DNA of 64,000 bases from Salinicoccus carnicancri Crm (GTDB lineage Bacteria; Bacillota; Bacilli; Staphylococcales; Salinicoccaceae), in NCBI RefSeq assembly GCF_000330705.1, contig NZ_ANAM01000001.1, positions 310,001 to 374,000 on the forward strand. Reading direction: 5' to 3'. The position numbers and the translations under genes were made by a program. Under the pieces are notes generated by a model. That model did no database searches. It was not told the origin of the DNA and was given only the letters and a program-made list of their open reading frames with translations. Positions 17,326-27,807 of the stretch are shown one piece after another. Position 1 is the stretch's first letter. Each line of letters begins with the position of its first letter.

Positions 17326-18321
17326 ATGAAGAAACTCTCTTGGTTTTTAGTACTTGTGTTCGCGATGGCTATGTTCTTGGCAGCATGTGGAGGAGGCGGG
17401 GGAGATTCAGGTTCCTCGGAAGAATCCGAAGATGCAGCTTCCAATGAAGGATGGGTGGAGAACATAACGCTGCTTACCGGCGGTGAAGCAGGTGTCTACT
17501 TTCCGCTCGGGGTTGCACTTGCTGATGTCATCGATGCCAATGTGGACGGGGTTACTGCGACCGGAGTGTCCTCGGGGGCATCGGTTTCGAATGCTGAGCA
17601 GCTGAATAACGGTGAGGCGCAGTTGGCGCTTGTGCAGAATGATATCGCCTATTATGGTGCAGAAGGGATGAACATGTTCGAGGAAACATTGGATAATTAC
17701 GGCGGTGTATTCACTATTTACAATGAGACGATCCAACTGGTAACACTTGCTGATTCAGGTATCGAATCTGTTGCGGACCTGGAGGGCAAAAGGGTTGCAA
17801 TCGGTGATGTAGGCTCAGGCACAGAGGCGAATGCGACACAGATTCTGGAAGCGCACGGGTTGAGTGTGGATGATATCAACGCCCAGGCGCTGGATTTTGC
17901 AGACGCTTCAACCAACCTTCAGGACGGTAATGTGGATGCGGCATTCGTTACAGCCGGTACACCAACCGGGGCGATTCAGGAGCTGAGTGCGAGTGCGGAT
18001 GTAAGGATTGTCAGTCTGGATCAGGATGCCATCGATTCTCTGATGGAGGAATACACATATTATGTCCAGGAGGATATCCCATCCGATGCCTATGACAATT
18101 TTGACAGTACGGCGACAACAGTTGCAGTACAGGCGATGCTCATCGCTTCCAATGATATTCCTGAAGACCAGATGCAGGAGATTACCAGTGCTATTTTCGA
18201 TAACCTGGATGAAATCGCCAATGCGCATGTAAGGGGGGAAGAACTGTCAGTGGATACTGCGCAGGATGGCATGTCCATCGATCTTCACCCGGGTGCAGCA
18301 GCGTACTACGATGAACAATAA
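17326..18321 (+). CDS. TAXI family TRAP transporter solute-binding lipoprotein
   Basis: Extracytoplasmic receptor of a TAXI-type TRAP transporter, 331 residues. A lipoprotein signal ends at Cys21 (FLAAC) followed by a glycine/acid-rich linker. The mature protein has the TAXI pattern: TGGEAGVYFPLGVALADVI, SSGASVSNAEQLNNGEAQLA, and LEGKRVAIGDVGSGTEANA. These systems import small organic acids or glutamate with Na+ or H+; the ligand here is unknown. It is followed with overlap by a DUF1850 gene and then the fused membrane subunit. Confidence 0.93.
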   Translation: MKKLSWFLVLVFAMAMFLAACGGGGGDSGSSEESEDAASNEGWVENITLLTGGEAGVYFPLGVALADVIDANVDGVTATGVSSGASVSNAEQLNNGEAQLALVQNDIAYYGAEGMNMFEETLDNYGGVFTIYNETIQLVTLADSGIESVADLEGKRVAIGDVGSGTEANATQILEAHGLSVDDINAQALDFADASTNLQDGNVDAAFVTAGTPTGAIQELSASADVRIVSLDQDAIDSLMEEYTYYVQEDIPSDAYDNFDSTATTVAVQAMLIASNDIPEDQMQEITSAIFDNLDEIANAHVRGEELSVDTAQDGMSIDLHPGAAAYYDEQ

Positions 18322-18853
18322 AAATTTGCAGGGAACGGGCAGTAAAAAGACATTGTTTTCACGCAATGTCTTTTTAGCCCTTATCGGGGGCACAGTCATC
18401 GGAATTGTGGTGGCCCTTTATGTCTGCAGGCCCACATATCTGATCCTGGCGGAGCTGGAATCAGGAGAGATACTCCACCGGACAAGGGTGGAGGATGGTG
18501 AGCGCTTTGCCGTCACCTATATACATTCCGTGGAACGGTCTCCGGTAAAGGAAATTTTCGAAGTCAGGGGTGAGGCAGTCTACACGATGGAAAGTCATAC
18601 TGAATCCTTCGGCGCGGGAATGCCTTATGAAGGGGATGATGTGGAAATCGAGGACGGGAAATTCATCATCCGGAATATCGATCGCAAAGTGCATGGCGGC
18701 AGTCTCAAAGTGAGGCCGTCATCAGTATTTCCCCATCATGTAAGAGTCGGCGGGGAGGTAATCACAATATCGGAGCCGCCGTATGCAGAAAAAAATCTCG
18801 AAATTAGAATAGTCAGGGGCTATTTTAAGGGGGGAGGAAATATTGGACGATAA
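18311..18853 (+). CDS. DUF1850 protein, TRAP transporter partner
   Basis: About 180 residues with one N-terminal membrane helix (about 19-37, VFLALIGGTVIGIVVALYV) and an extracytoplasmic domain with the DUF1850 features FAVTYIHSVERSPVKEIFEV and ESFGAGMPYEGD. DUF1850 genes regularly lie between the receptor and the fused permease of TAXI transporters. The start at 18311 overlaps the receptor stop by 11 bases and the 3' end overlaps the permease by 11 bases; a clear ribosome binding site is missing, so coupling is likely. Its mechanism is not known. Confidence 0.82.
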   Translation: MNNKNLQGTGSKKTLFSRNVFLALIGGTVIGIVVALYVCRPTYLILAELESGEILHRTRVEDGERFAVTYIHSVERSPVKEIFEVRGEAVYTMESHTESFGAGMPYEGDDVEIEDGKFIIRNIDRKVHGGSLKVRPSSVFPHHVRVGGEVITISEPPYAEKNLEIRIVRGYFKGGGNIGR

Positions 18854-21062
18854 AGCGCAGCAGAAGATGATACAGGAATTGGAAGGAAGTGACAGGGAGC
18901 TTGGCAGAAACCTGGCTCTGCTTGTAAGCACTGTGGCCATAGGTCTGGCGCTGTTCCATCTGTATGTAGCCGGTTTCGGTCTTCCGGGAATCGGGTCCAG
19001 GACATTCCTGATCATACACCTGATACTTGGCATGACACTGGTTTTTCTTATTTTTCCGATCAGGAAAGGGTTAAAGCAGAGAACGATACCCTGGTATGAC
19101 TTCCTGATAGCTGCGATAACATTTGCAGCTGGGGTATATCTCATAGAAAGGCAGGAGGCGGAAGCCATACTTTCTGCCCGCCCGACTGAAATAGACCTTG
19201 TGGTCGGCACGCTTTTTATAATTCTGGTGATTGAAGCGACCCGGAGGGTAGTCGGTCTTCCTCTGGTGATCATTGCAGGTTTCTTCATCCTCTATTTTTT
19301 CGTCGGTGAATTCATGCCCGGCCAGTTTTATCATAATCGTGGTGATTTTTCACGGTTCATATATGAAATAGTGTATCGCAGTAATGGAATTTTTGGTACG
19401 CCGATATATGCATCTGCCCAATTCGTCTTCATCTTCATACTTTTCGGAGCCATATTGGAATCGACGGGGGCAGGAAAGATGTTCATCAACCTAGCTATGC
19501 GTGCAGTGGGGAAATATAAAGGGGGACCGGCGAAAGCCAGTGTTGTTGCAAGCGGTATGATGGGCAGTATTTCAGGGAGTTCCACGGCAAATGCAGTGAC
19601 GACGGGCACCTTCACAATCCCTCTGATGAAAAAAGTTGGTTACCCTCCGCATGTATCGGGCGGTGTTGAAGTCGCTTCATCATCGAGCGGCCAGTTCCTG
19701 CCGCCGGTTATGGGCGCAGCAGCCTTCATCATGGTGGAATTCACCGGAATTCCTTATTATGAAATCATTACCAGTGCTTTCATACCGGCATTGCTTGCCT
19801 ATGTCGGCATACTGTTCATGGTGCATTTTGAAGCGAGCAAGCGCAACATCAAAGGTATAGACAGGTCGGAGATGTCTTCCGGCAGGAAACTGCTCATCAA
19901 CCAGGGGTATCTCATGATTCCGGTCTTCATCCTGCTGTATTATCTGGTTATTGAAAGGACTTCGGTCAACGCCGCCGCTTTCTATTCCATCACAGCGATG
20001 ATCGTAATCGCGCTTTTTGCCTACCAGTTCAAAAAGAGTCTGGGCAGGGGGTTGCTGTATGCAGCAATCCTGCTGGCAGTCACATTGTCGATGCAGTTCC
20101 TGATAGGGCTTGTCAATCAGGGACTCATGGGGTTGAATGATCTGATTGGAATCAGTCTCTTCAGCCCAGAGATGATACGCTGGCGCGACCCGATCTTTAC
20201 GATGGTTCTTGGAGGAATCATTGTCTCCCTCATATTCGCCGTTTTCAGAAAATCCGCCAATTATGGCTCGGATGCTGAGAAATACGGCATGAAAGAGCTG
20301 GTGTCAGGTCTGGATAATGCCTCCCGCAATGCACTCAGTATCATCGTTGCCTGTGCCACGGCCGGTATACTGATCGGTGTTATCACAACAAGCGGTCTTT
20401 CCACTAAATTTACGCGCATAGTCATTGATTTTTCAGGCAGGATTGAGTCGTGGCTGCCGGGCTTCATGATTACGGATAACACCCAGGTTTATATTGCACT
20501 TGTCCTGACAGTGTTTGCCTGTCTGTTTCTGGGAATGGGACTGCCGACGACTGCCACATACGTAGTTCTTGCAGCGGTAATCGCACCGGTACTTACAGGC
20601 CTTGGCCTGCCGGTCATTGTCGCACATCTGTTTGTTCTGTACTACGGGGTGCTGGCTGATGATACACCGCCGATCAATCTGCCTGCCTACGCCACGGCCG
20701 GCATAGCCAACGCTGGACCGATACGGACCGGGGTTCAGGGGTTCAAATATGACTCTGCGGCACTGCTGCTCCCTTTCATGTTCGCAATCAATCCGACCAT
20801 ACTGCTAATCACCGAAGCCTCGGCATTTGAGATGGTCTGGTCAGTTGTTACGGCTGGTATCGGCATGGCAACTTTTGCGGCATTCATCCAGGGATATATG
20901 TTCGCCAGGCTGAATATAGTTGAGAGGGTGGCCACAGTTGTTACGGCACTATTGTTCATACAGAGTGATTTTGTCACTGATGCGGTGGCATTCAGCCTGT
21001 TCATCATTATTGTCCTTTTTCAAATGTACAAAAAGAAAAAGGGAGCAGCTCAGGCTGCATAG
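18843..21062 (+). CDS. TRAP transporter fused permease (4TM/12TM)
   Basis: A 739-residue membrane protein joining the small (DctQ-like, first four helices after a soluble head) and large (DctM-like, about 12 helices) subunits of a TRAP transporter. The DctM signature is seen in SVVASGMMGSISGSSTANAV and VEVASSSSGQFLPPVMGAAA; a second half repeat has FLGMGLPTTATYVVLAAVIA. Translation most probably begins at TTG, five bases after AAGGGGGGAGG; no better ATG exists nearby. Forms one transporter with the two preceding genes. Confidence 0.94.
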   Translation: MDDKAQQKMIQELEGSDRELGRNLALLVSTVAIGLALFHLYVAGFGLPGIGSRTFLIIHLILGMTLVFLIFPIRKGLKQRTIPWYDFLIAAITFAAGVYLIERQEAEAILSARPTEIDLVVGTLFIILVIEATRRVVGLPLVIIAGFFILYFFVGEFMPGQFYHNRGDFSRFIYEIVYRSNGIFGTPIYASAQFVFIFILFGAILESTGAGKMFINLAMRAVGKYKGGPAKASVVASGMMGSISGSSTANAVTTGTFTIPLMKKVGYPPHVSGGVEVASSSSGQFLPPVMGAAAFIMVEFTGIPYYEIITSAFIPALLAYVGILFMVHFEASKRNIKGIDRSEMSSGRKLLINQGYLMIPVFILLYYLVIERTSVNAAAFYSITAMIVIALFAYQFKKSLGRGLLYAAILLAVTLSMQFLIGLVNQGLMGLNDLIGISLFSPEMIRWRDPIFTMVLGGIIVSLIFAVFRKSANYGSDAEKYGMKELVSGLDNASRNALSIIVACATAGILIGVITTSGLSTKFTRIVIDFSGRIESWLPGFMITDNTQVYIALVLTVFACLFLGMGLPTTATYVVLAAVIAPVLTGLGLPVIVAHLFVLYYGVLADDTPPINLPAYATAGIANAGPIRTGVQGFKYDSAALLLPFMFAINPTILLITEASAFEMVWSVVTAGIGMATFAAFIQGYMFARLNIVERVATVVTALLFIQSDFVTDAVAFSLFIIIVLFQMYKKKKGAAQAA

Positions 21063-21068
21063 TGAACT

Positions 21069-21099
21069 GCCGGCACCTGTAAAATCAGGTGCCGGTTTT
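21069..21099 (+). terminator. TRAP operon terminator
   Basis: CCGGCACCTG, loop TAAAAT, CAGGTGCCGG then TTTTG. Confidence 0.85.
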
Positions 21100-21154
21100 G
21101 ATTTGAATCCTTTACATTCCTGCCACAATTTATCTGGTATAAAATCATAAAAAT

Positions 21155-22396
<1,242 letters not shown>

Positions 22397-22412
22397 AGAA
22401 AGAGGTAATGGC

Positions 22413-23549
22413 ATGAAGATTGCGATTGTCACCGAAACATTTTTGCCGTCGACAGACGGTATTGTTACAAGATTGACAAAAGCCATTGACTACTTCATGC
22501 GGGAGGGGCATGAGGTCCTGGTCATCGCGCCTGACCTCGGCGTGCATGATTATAAGGGGGCAAGAGTGGTCGGTATCAAACCGGTCACTTTCCCTTTTTA
22601 CAGATACCGCAAATGGGGTTTTCCTTCCCGCAGGGTATATCATATACTGAAAGATTTTGAACCGGATGTCGTGCATGCAGTCAATCCTGTCCTGCTTGCG
22701 ACAAGTGCTGTCAGGGCAGCACAGAAGCTCAATATACCGCTCGTTTCTTCATACCATACGCACCTGCCGAAGTACCTGGATTACTATACAGTCTATAAAC
22801 CCGCTAAACCTCTGCTCTGGTGGTACATCAGACGCAACCATAAAAATGCAGACCTCAATCTGGTCACCTCCCGCGCAATCAGGGATGAACTGGATGCCGA
22901 AGGTATAAAACGCCTGGATATCATTCCCCGCGGAGTGGATGTGATAAACCGTCATCCCGGTTTCAGGGACAATGAGATGCGCAACAGGCTGAGCGGCGGC
23001 AAACCGGAAAACAAACTGCTTGTGTTCATAGGAAGGCTTGCCGTGGAAAAAGAAATCCATAAGCTTCTGCCGCTACTCGATGCCCGGGAGGATATCAGCC
23101 TGGCAATTGTCGGCGATGGCCCCGCACGTAATGAAATCGAGAAGAAGTTTGAAGGCACGAATACCGTGTTCACCGGTTTCATGCACGGTGAAGAACTGTC
23201 GAAGGCATTCGCCTCCGGCGATGCTTTCATATTCCCGTCCGTGTCGGAGACGCTGGGACTTGTCATACTTGAATCCATGGCTTCAGGCCTGCCTGTCATC
23301 GCCGCCAAGAGCGGACCGACAAACGAACAGGTCACTGATGGAGTGAACGGCATGCTTTTTGAGAACGAGGACCTGAAGAGCATGATCAGAGCCGTGGAAG
23401 TATTGGAAGATGAAGATAAGCTTGCCGAGATGAAACAGAACGCCCGCAGGGAAGCGATGGGCTACGCCTGGGACAAGACGTCCCAGAGACTGATTGATTT
23501 TTACATGGATGCGAGAGACAGGCATTCGACGGGTGACAAAAAGGCTTGA
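22413..23549 (+). CDS. sqdX: Glycosyltransferase family 4, SQD2/SqdX-like
   Basis: GT4 retaining transferase (378 residues). N-terminal domain starts MKIAIVTETFLPSTDGIVTRL and contains SSYHTHLPKYLDYY, the acceptor-side motif seen in sulfoquinovosyl- and glucosyl-diacylglycerol synthases; the C-terminal donor domain has FIGRLAVEKEI and the E-x7-E motif in SETLGLVILESMASG. GT4 members of this look also include mannosyl and glucosyl transferases, but adjacency to an SQD1 homologue (16-base gap) points to transfer of sulfoquinovose to diacylglycerol at the membrane. No transmembrane helices; peripheral membrane attachment likely. Confidence 0.85.
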   Translation: MKIAIVTETFLPSTDGIVTRLTKAIDYFMREGHEVLVIAPDLGVHDYKGARVVGIKPVTFPFYRYRKWGFPSRRVYHILKDFEPDVVHAVNPVLLATSAVRAAQKLNIPLVSSYHTHLPKYLDYYTVYKPAKPLLWWYIRRNHKNADLNLVTSRAIRDELDAEGIKRLDIIPRGVDVINRHPGFRDNEMRNRLSGGKPENKLLVFIGRLAVEKEIHKLLPLLDAREDISLAIVGDGPARNEIEKKFEGTNTVFTGFMHGEELSKAFASGDAFIFPSVSETLGLVILESMASGLPVIAAKSGPTNEQVTDGVNGMLFENEDLKSMIRAVEVLEDEDKLAEMKQNARREAMGYAWDKTSQRLIDFYMDARDRHSTGDKKA

Positions 23550-23566
23550 TAAAGGATGTGTAAGTG

Positions 23567-24868
23567 ATGAGAATGGTGGATTTGATAGCAAAGAAGCGCG
23601 ATGGCGGAGTTTTGACGAAAGAGGAGATCGATTTCTTCATCAAAGGCTACACGGCTGGGGATATACCTGATTACCAGGTATCCAGTCTGATGATGGCTTT
23701 ATTCTTCCGGGATATGACCGAGGATGAGCGGGCGGATCTGACGATGGCAATGGTCAGATCGGGGGATGAAATCGACCTTTCATCAATTGAAGGTATAAAA
23801 GTGGACAAGCATTCCACGGGCGGTGTAGGTGATACAACCACACTCGTCCTGGCCCCGCTCGTGGCGGCACTCGATGTGCCTGTTGCGAAAATGAGCGGCC
23901 GCGGACTCGGTCATACCGGCGGTACCATCGACAAGCTCGAGGCAGTGGAGGGGTTCCATGTCGAGATTACTGAGAAGGAATTCGCAGATATCGTCAACCG
24001 GGACAAGGTGGCGGTGATCGGCCAGTCCGGCAATCTGACACCAGCCGACAAAAAACTTTATGCCCTGCGTGATGTGACGGCGACGGTTAACTCTATCCCA
24101 CTGATTGCAAGCTCGATCATGAGCAAGAAGATCGCTGCCGGGGCCGATGCAATCGTCCTCGACGTCAAAACAGGCGACGGTGCATTCATGAAGAGCGAAG
24201 AGGATGCTGTTGAACTTGCCAGGGCGATGGTATCCATCGGCAACAACGTGGGCAGAAAGACGATGGCGATCATTTCAAGCATGGCGGAACCGCTCGGCCA
24301 TGCCATCGGTAACGCCCTTGAAGTGAAAGAGGCGATTGAAACGCTCCGCGGGGAAGGGCCTGAAGATCTGACTGCCCTCTGCATGGAGCTCGGCGCCCAG
24401 ATGACGGTGCTCGGCGGCAAGGCGGAAACGCTCGACGAAGCGAAAGAAAAGCTGCATCAGGTCATCGATGACGGCAGTGCGCTTGAAAAATTCAAAGTGT
24501 TCCTGTCCAACCAGGGCGGTGACGCATCTGTTGCGGATGATGTTTCAAAACTGCCGCAGGCACAGTATAAAATTGAAGTGAAGGCGGAGTATTCAGGATA
24601 CGTCGAAGAGATTGCCGCTGAGGAGCTTGGTGTTGCTTCGGCGATGCTTGGTGCCGGACGGCAGACAAAAGATGATGTCATCGACCTTGCGGTCGGTCTG
24701 ATGCTCGAGAAGAAAGTCGGCGACCGTGTGGAGGAAGGCGAGACACTGGCTGTTATCCACTCAAACCGGGAAAATGTAGGGGATGTCAAAGATAAAATCC
24801 TCGATAACTACAAAATAGGCGATAAAGAAGTGAACATCTCACTCATCAAACAGGTGATCACTGAATAG
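23567..24868 (+). CDS. pdp: Pyrimidine-nucleoside phosphorylase
   Basis: Cleaves uridine, thymidine or deoxyuridine with phosphate to give the base and (deoxy)ribose-1-phosphate; 433 residues. The start [14 protein letters not shown] is the family norm and lies behind AAAGGATG. Signature [19 protein letters not shown], phosphate site [17 protein letters not shown] and the C-terminal biotin-like domain (KLYALRD, then [16 protein letters not shown]) are complete. It lies 17 bases after the sqdX-like gene, so it probably shares its transcript, an odd partnership for a salvage gene. Confidence 0.95.
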   Translation: MRMVDLIAKKRDGGVLTKEEIDFFIKGYTAGDIPDYQVSSLMMALFFRDMTEDERADLTMAMVRSGDEIDLSSIEGIKVDKHSTGGVGDTTTLVLAPLVAALDVPVAKMSGRGLGHTGGTIDKLEAVEGFHVEITEKEFADIVNRDKVAVIGQSGNLTPADKKLYALRDVTATVNSIPLIASSIMSKKIAAGADAIVLDVKTGDGAFMKSEEDAVELARAMVSIGNNVGRKTMAIISSMAEPLGHAIGNALEVKEAIETLRGEGPEDLTALCMELGAQMTVLGGKAETLDEAKEKLHQVIDDGSALEKFKVFLSNQGGDASVADDVSKLPQAQYKIEVKAEYSGYVEEIAAEELGVASAMLGAGRQTKDDVIDLAVGLMLEKKVGDRVEEGETLAVIHSNRENVGDVKDKILDNYKIGDKEVNISLIKQVITE

Positions 24869-24878
24869 AGAGGCGTGT

Positions 24879-24907
24879 GAAGTACCGGAATTTCCGGTAC
24901 TTTTTTA
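24879..24907 (+). terminator. pdp terminator
   Basis: AGTACCGGAA, one base, TTCCGGTACT and T6: almost loopless palindrome. Confidence 0.88.
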
Positions 24908-24920
24908 ATGCGGCTTATTT

Positions 24921-24950
24921 TTTACAGGGCGTGCACAATTGGATTATAAT
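24921..24950 (+). promoter_or_regulatory. Promoter of the UDP-sugar pyrophosphorylase gene
   Basis: TTTACA (24921-24926), 18 bases, TATAAT (24945-24950), just after the pdp terminator. Confidence 0.6.
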
Positions 24951-24979
24951 GAAAGAAATAGAAGTATGGAGGCAGAGCA

Positions 24980-26125
24980 ATGATAACAGAATGGATACCC
25001 CAGTTTGACAGGCTGGCGGAAAACTACCAGCAGAAAGTGGAGGAGCAGTTTGGAACACTGCCGCTTGATGAAATCCGTGAGGCATATGAAGAGGTATATG
25101 TGAATCCGGAGCCGGTGGACATGACGACCGTAGAAGAAGTTCCTTTTGTAAGAAGGGAGGAACTGGATACAGAGCACCTGACAGATACGGCAAAAGAAGC
25201 GATTAAAAACGGTGAAGTGGCTGTGCTCCTCATGGCGGGCGGCCAGGGCACACGTCTTGAACATCCCGGGCCGAAAGGCACGTTTTCCTTTGACGGGCTT
25301 TCTCTTTTTGAATTGCAGGCGAAACAGATCAAAGCGGCCGGACATGCTTATGGACGGCCTGTCCACTGGTACATCATGACAAGTGATATCAATCATACAG
25401 AGACACTTGATTTTTTCCGGGAACACAACAACTTCGGATTTGAAGAGGACAATATCCATTTCTTCCGACAGGAGCATTTCCCGGCCCTGTCCAAAGACGG
25501 CGGGCTGCTTCTGACGGAAAACAAGGATATCATGCTTACTCCAAACGGCAACGGAGGCATCTTCAGCGCGCTCAAAAAAAGCGGCATGCTTGAAGACATG
25601 AAGGACCGTGGCATCAGGCATGTGTTCATGAACAACGTGGACAATGCAGTGGTCAAAGTGCTTGATCCGATTCTTGTCGGACTGCATGTCAGGGAGGACA
25701 ACGATGTGACTTCAAAATCGATTCTCCCGAAACCAGGTGAGAGTGTCGGCCGTCTGAGTCTCGTCAACGGAGAAAAGAGTGTCGTAGAATATACAGAACT
25801 GCCCGAAGGTATCGGGGAAAAATTCCAGAACGGCAACATCGGCATCCACGTGTTCGGCATGGACTATCTCGACAGAGCGGCTGCGGCGAAAGTGCCTTAT
25901 CATCTTGCTGTGAAAAAACTGGAGCATATGAATGAAAATCTGCTGCTCGTCAAAGATGAGGTGCTGAAATTCGAGAAGTTCTACTTCGACGCATTCCGTC
26001 ACGCGCGTAAACACAAGACATTGCAGGTGGACCGTAAAGGTGAATTCTCGCCTCTTAAGAACAAAGTGGGTAAAGACAGCATCGAAACAGCATACAATGA
26101 TCTGAAAGACGAAGGGATTGTATGA
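24980..26125 (+). CDS. UDPGP-family uridylyltransferase
   Basis: A 381-residue nucleotidyltransferase of the eukaryote-like UAP1/UGP family, forming a UDP-sugar from UTP and a sugar-1-phosphate. The nucleotide loop LLMAGGQGTRLEHPGPKG lies at 83-100; HWYIMTSDINHTET, and GNIGIHVFGMDYL are further family blocks. Staphylococci carry a homologue of about the same length whose sugar is uncertain (GlcNAc-1-P, GalNAc-1-P or Glc-1-P). GGAGG precedes the ATG. Near a sulfolipid locus, UDP-glucose supply is a tempting idea (plant UGP3 does this), but it has its own promoter and is only a neighbour. Confidence 0.88.
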   Translation: MITEWIPQFDRLAENYQQKVEEQFGTLPLDEIREAYEEVYVNPEPVDMTTVEEVPFVRREELDTEHLTDTAKEAIKNGEVAVLLMAGGQGTRLEHPGPKGTFSFDGLSLFELQAKQIKAAGHAYGRPVHWYIMTSDINHTETLDFFREHNNFGFEEDNIHFFRQEHFPALSKDGGLLLTENKDIMLTPNGNGGIFSALKKSGMLEDMKDRGIRHVFMNNVDNAVVKVLDPILVGLHVREDNDVTSKSILPKPGESVGRLSLVNGEKSVVEYTELPEGIGEKFQNGNIGIHVFGMDYLDRAAAAKVPYHLAVKKLEHMNENLLLVKDEVLKFEKFYFDAFRHARKHKTLQVDRKGEFSPLKNKVGKDSIETAYNDLKDEGIV

Positions 26126-26160
26126 CGGAGAAAAAACACCGGTATAGAGGAGACATCCTC

Positions 26161-26844
26161 ATGGAAAAGGAAAAGATGACCAGGAAACTGGAAGGGTCTC
26201 TGAGAAATATCGTCCCCCTCTCTTTCGGAGAAGAAGTCGGTAACAGTGTCAGCCACGGTGTGGCCGCACTCCTGTTCATCTTCATGCTGCCATTCACCGC
26301 CGTATATATGTATGCAGACGGCGGCGCGCTCCATGCATTGGGAGGTTCGGTGTTCGTCATCAGCATCCTGCTGATGTTCCTTACGTCGACGCTCTACCAT
26401 TCGATGGCGCATAACACCCAGCATAAATACATCATGAGGCTGCTTGACCACAGCCTGATATATATAGCGATCGCCGGTACATACACTCCCGTGGCACTTT
26501 CCGTTATCGGCGGCACATGGGGGATCATCACCCTCATAGTGCAGTGGGCTGCAGCAGTCCTCGGTATCCTGTACAAAGTGCTGAGCCCGAAAGTGAATTC
26601 GAAGGTCAGCCTGACCTTCTATCTTGTAATGGGGTGGATGGCAGTGATTTTCTTCCCGGCCATCATTGTCAATACACACTGGATGTTCCTGCTTATGCTC
26701 GCCCTGGGAGGGGTGGCATACACAGTGGGCGCCTGGTTCTATGCGCAGAAAAACCGCAGGTACTTCCATATGATATGGCATTTCTTCATAATCGCCGGAA
26801 GCACATTGCATTATATCGGCATTGTATTTTTCATCCATGCCTGA
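26161..26844 (+). CDS. Hemolysin III / PAQR family membrane protein
   Basis: A seven-helix membrane protein of the PAQR (TrhA/YqfA, hemolysin III) family, 227 residues from the ATG at 26161. Conserved marks: SHGVAALLF in helix 1, STLYHSMAH at helix 2-3, LDHSLIYIAIAGTYTP and the last-helix HxxxH pattern in MIWHFFIIAGSTLHYIG, which forms a metal site in the family. The ATG at 26122 is in frame and overlaps the preceding stop, but AGAGGAGA with 7-base spacing favours 26161. Role in membrane lipid or fluidity balance is known for some members; haemolysis is not implied. Confidence 0.9.
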   Translation: MEKEKMTRKLEGSLRNIVPLSFGEEVGNSVSHGVAALLFIFMLPFTAVYMYADGGALHALGGSVFVISILLMFLTSTLYHSMAHNTQHKYIMRLLDHSLIYIAIAGTYTPVALSVIGGTWGIITLIVQWAAAVLGILYKVLSPKVNSKVSLTFYLVMGWMAVIFFPAIIVNTHWMFLLMLALGGVAYTVGAWFYAQKNRRYFHMIWHFFIIAGSTLHYIGIVFFIHA

Positions 26845-26858
26845 ATATTTATCGATTT

Positions 26859-26886
26859 TTGATTTTTTTATTCAGTTTGTTATGAT
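26859..26886 (+). promoter_or_regulatory. proC promoter
   Basis: TTGATT, 16 bases, TATGAT, placed 39 bases ahead of the proC start. Confidence 0.55.
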
Positions 26887-26924
26887 AGGAACTGTTGCGC
26901 AAAAAAATAAATGGAGTTGATTCG

Positions 26925-27740
26925 ATGAAAATTGTCTTTTATGGTGCGGGGAACATGGCGAGTGCCATCTTTATCGGAATGATTGAAAATCGCGTCGTCA
27001 AGCCGGAACAGATTTACCTTACGAGCAGAAGCCAGAAAGAGAAGATCATGTTCTTCAAGGAAAACCTCGGTGTGAATATTTCATATGATGATATGGAACT
27101 GCTCGAGGGGGCGGACTATGTCATTCTTGCCAGCAAGCCGCAAAGTTTCCCGGATGTTGCGAAAAGGATCCGGCCGCACCTTGAGGAAAAGACAAAGATC
27201 GTATCTGTTATGGCCGGCACCCAGATAAAGACGATCAGACGCGAACTTAAGACTGAAAATCCGATCGCCAGGATCATGCCGAACACGAATGCCATGGTGC
27301 AGCATTCCGTCAGCGGAATCACCTATTCTGAAAATTTCCCGAATAAGGATGAATTGGTCGAATTGATGAAAAGCTTCGGTACGACAGTTGTGGTCGAAGA
27401 GGAAGAGGAGATGCACAACATCACTGCAGCGACGGGGTCGGGTTCTGCGTTCCTTTATTATATATATGAAAAATATGCGGAAAGCCTCATGGATCTCGGA
27501 TTCAGCGAAGAGGAAGCAATGTTCCTGACAACGAACCTCGTGATCGGCGCAGGTAAGATGGTTGAGGATTCCGAATTGCCATTCAGCCAGCTCCGCAGGA
27601 ACATCACTTCAAAACGGGGTACGACAGAAGCGGGGCTTGATGCACTGGACGGAGAAGGGATCAAGGAAATCCTGTCCAGGACGCTCAATGCAGCTGCAAC
27701 CCGGAGTCAGGAACTCAGCAAAGACGACGCGGACGAATAA
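26925..27740 (+). CDS. proC: Pyrroline-5-carboxylate reductase
   Basis: Last step of proline synthesis: NAD(P)H reduction of pyrroline-5-carboxylate. 271 residues, Rossmann start MKIVFYGAGNMASAIFIGM, and the C-terminal dimer domain signature SQLRRNITSKRGTTEAGLDA. RIMPNTNAMVQHSVSG marks the middle. GGAG precedes the ATG; the GTG-like in-frame start at 26895 would lie close to the promoter. Proline is a common compatible solute in salt-tolerant cocci. Own promoter and terminator. Confidence 0.95.
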   Translation: MKIVFYGAGNMASAIFIGMIENRVVKPEQIYLTSRSQKEKIMFFKENLGVNISYDDMELLEGADYVILASKPQSFPDVAKRIRPHLEEKTKIVSVMAGTQIKTIRRELKTENPIARIMPNTNAMVQHSVSGITYSENFPNKDELVELMKSFGTTVVVEEEEEMHNITAATGSGSAFLYYIYEKYAESLMDLGFSEEEAMFLTTNLVIGAGKMVEDSELPFSQLRRNITSKRGTTEAGLDALDGEGIKEILSRTLNAAATRSQELSKDDADE

Positions 27741-27759
27741 AAGAGTTAAGGAATAGTGG

Positions 27760-27794
27760 TACTTCATATAAGCTATATATGAAGTATTTTTTTC
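27760..27794 (+). terminator. proC terminator
   Basis: TACTTCATATA, loop AGCTA, TATATGAAGTA and a T-run. Confidence 0.8.
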
Positions 27795-27807
27795 TAGGAG
27801 GGGTCTT

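Noticed and set aside
26161-26844. Haemolysin toxin
   Set aside because: The hemolysin III name is historical; the PAQR fold and conserved histidines argue for a membrane homeostasis protein.
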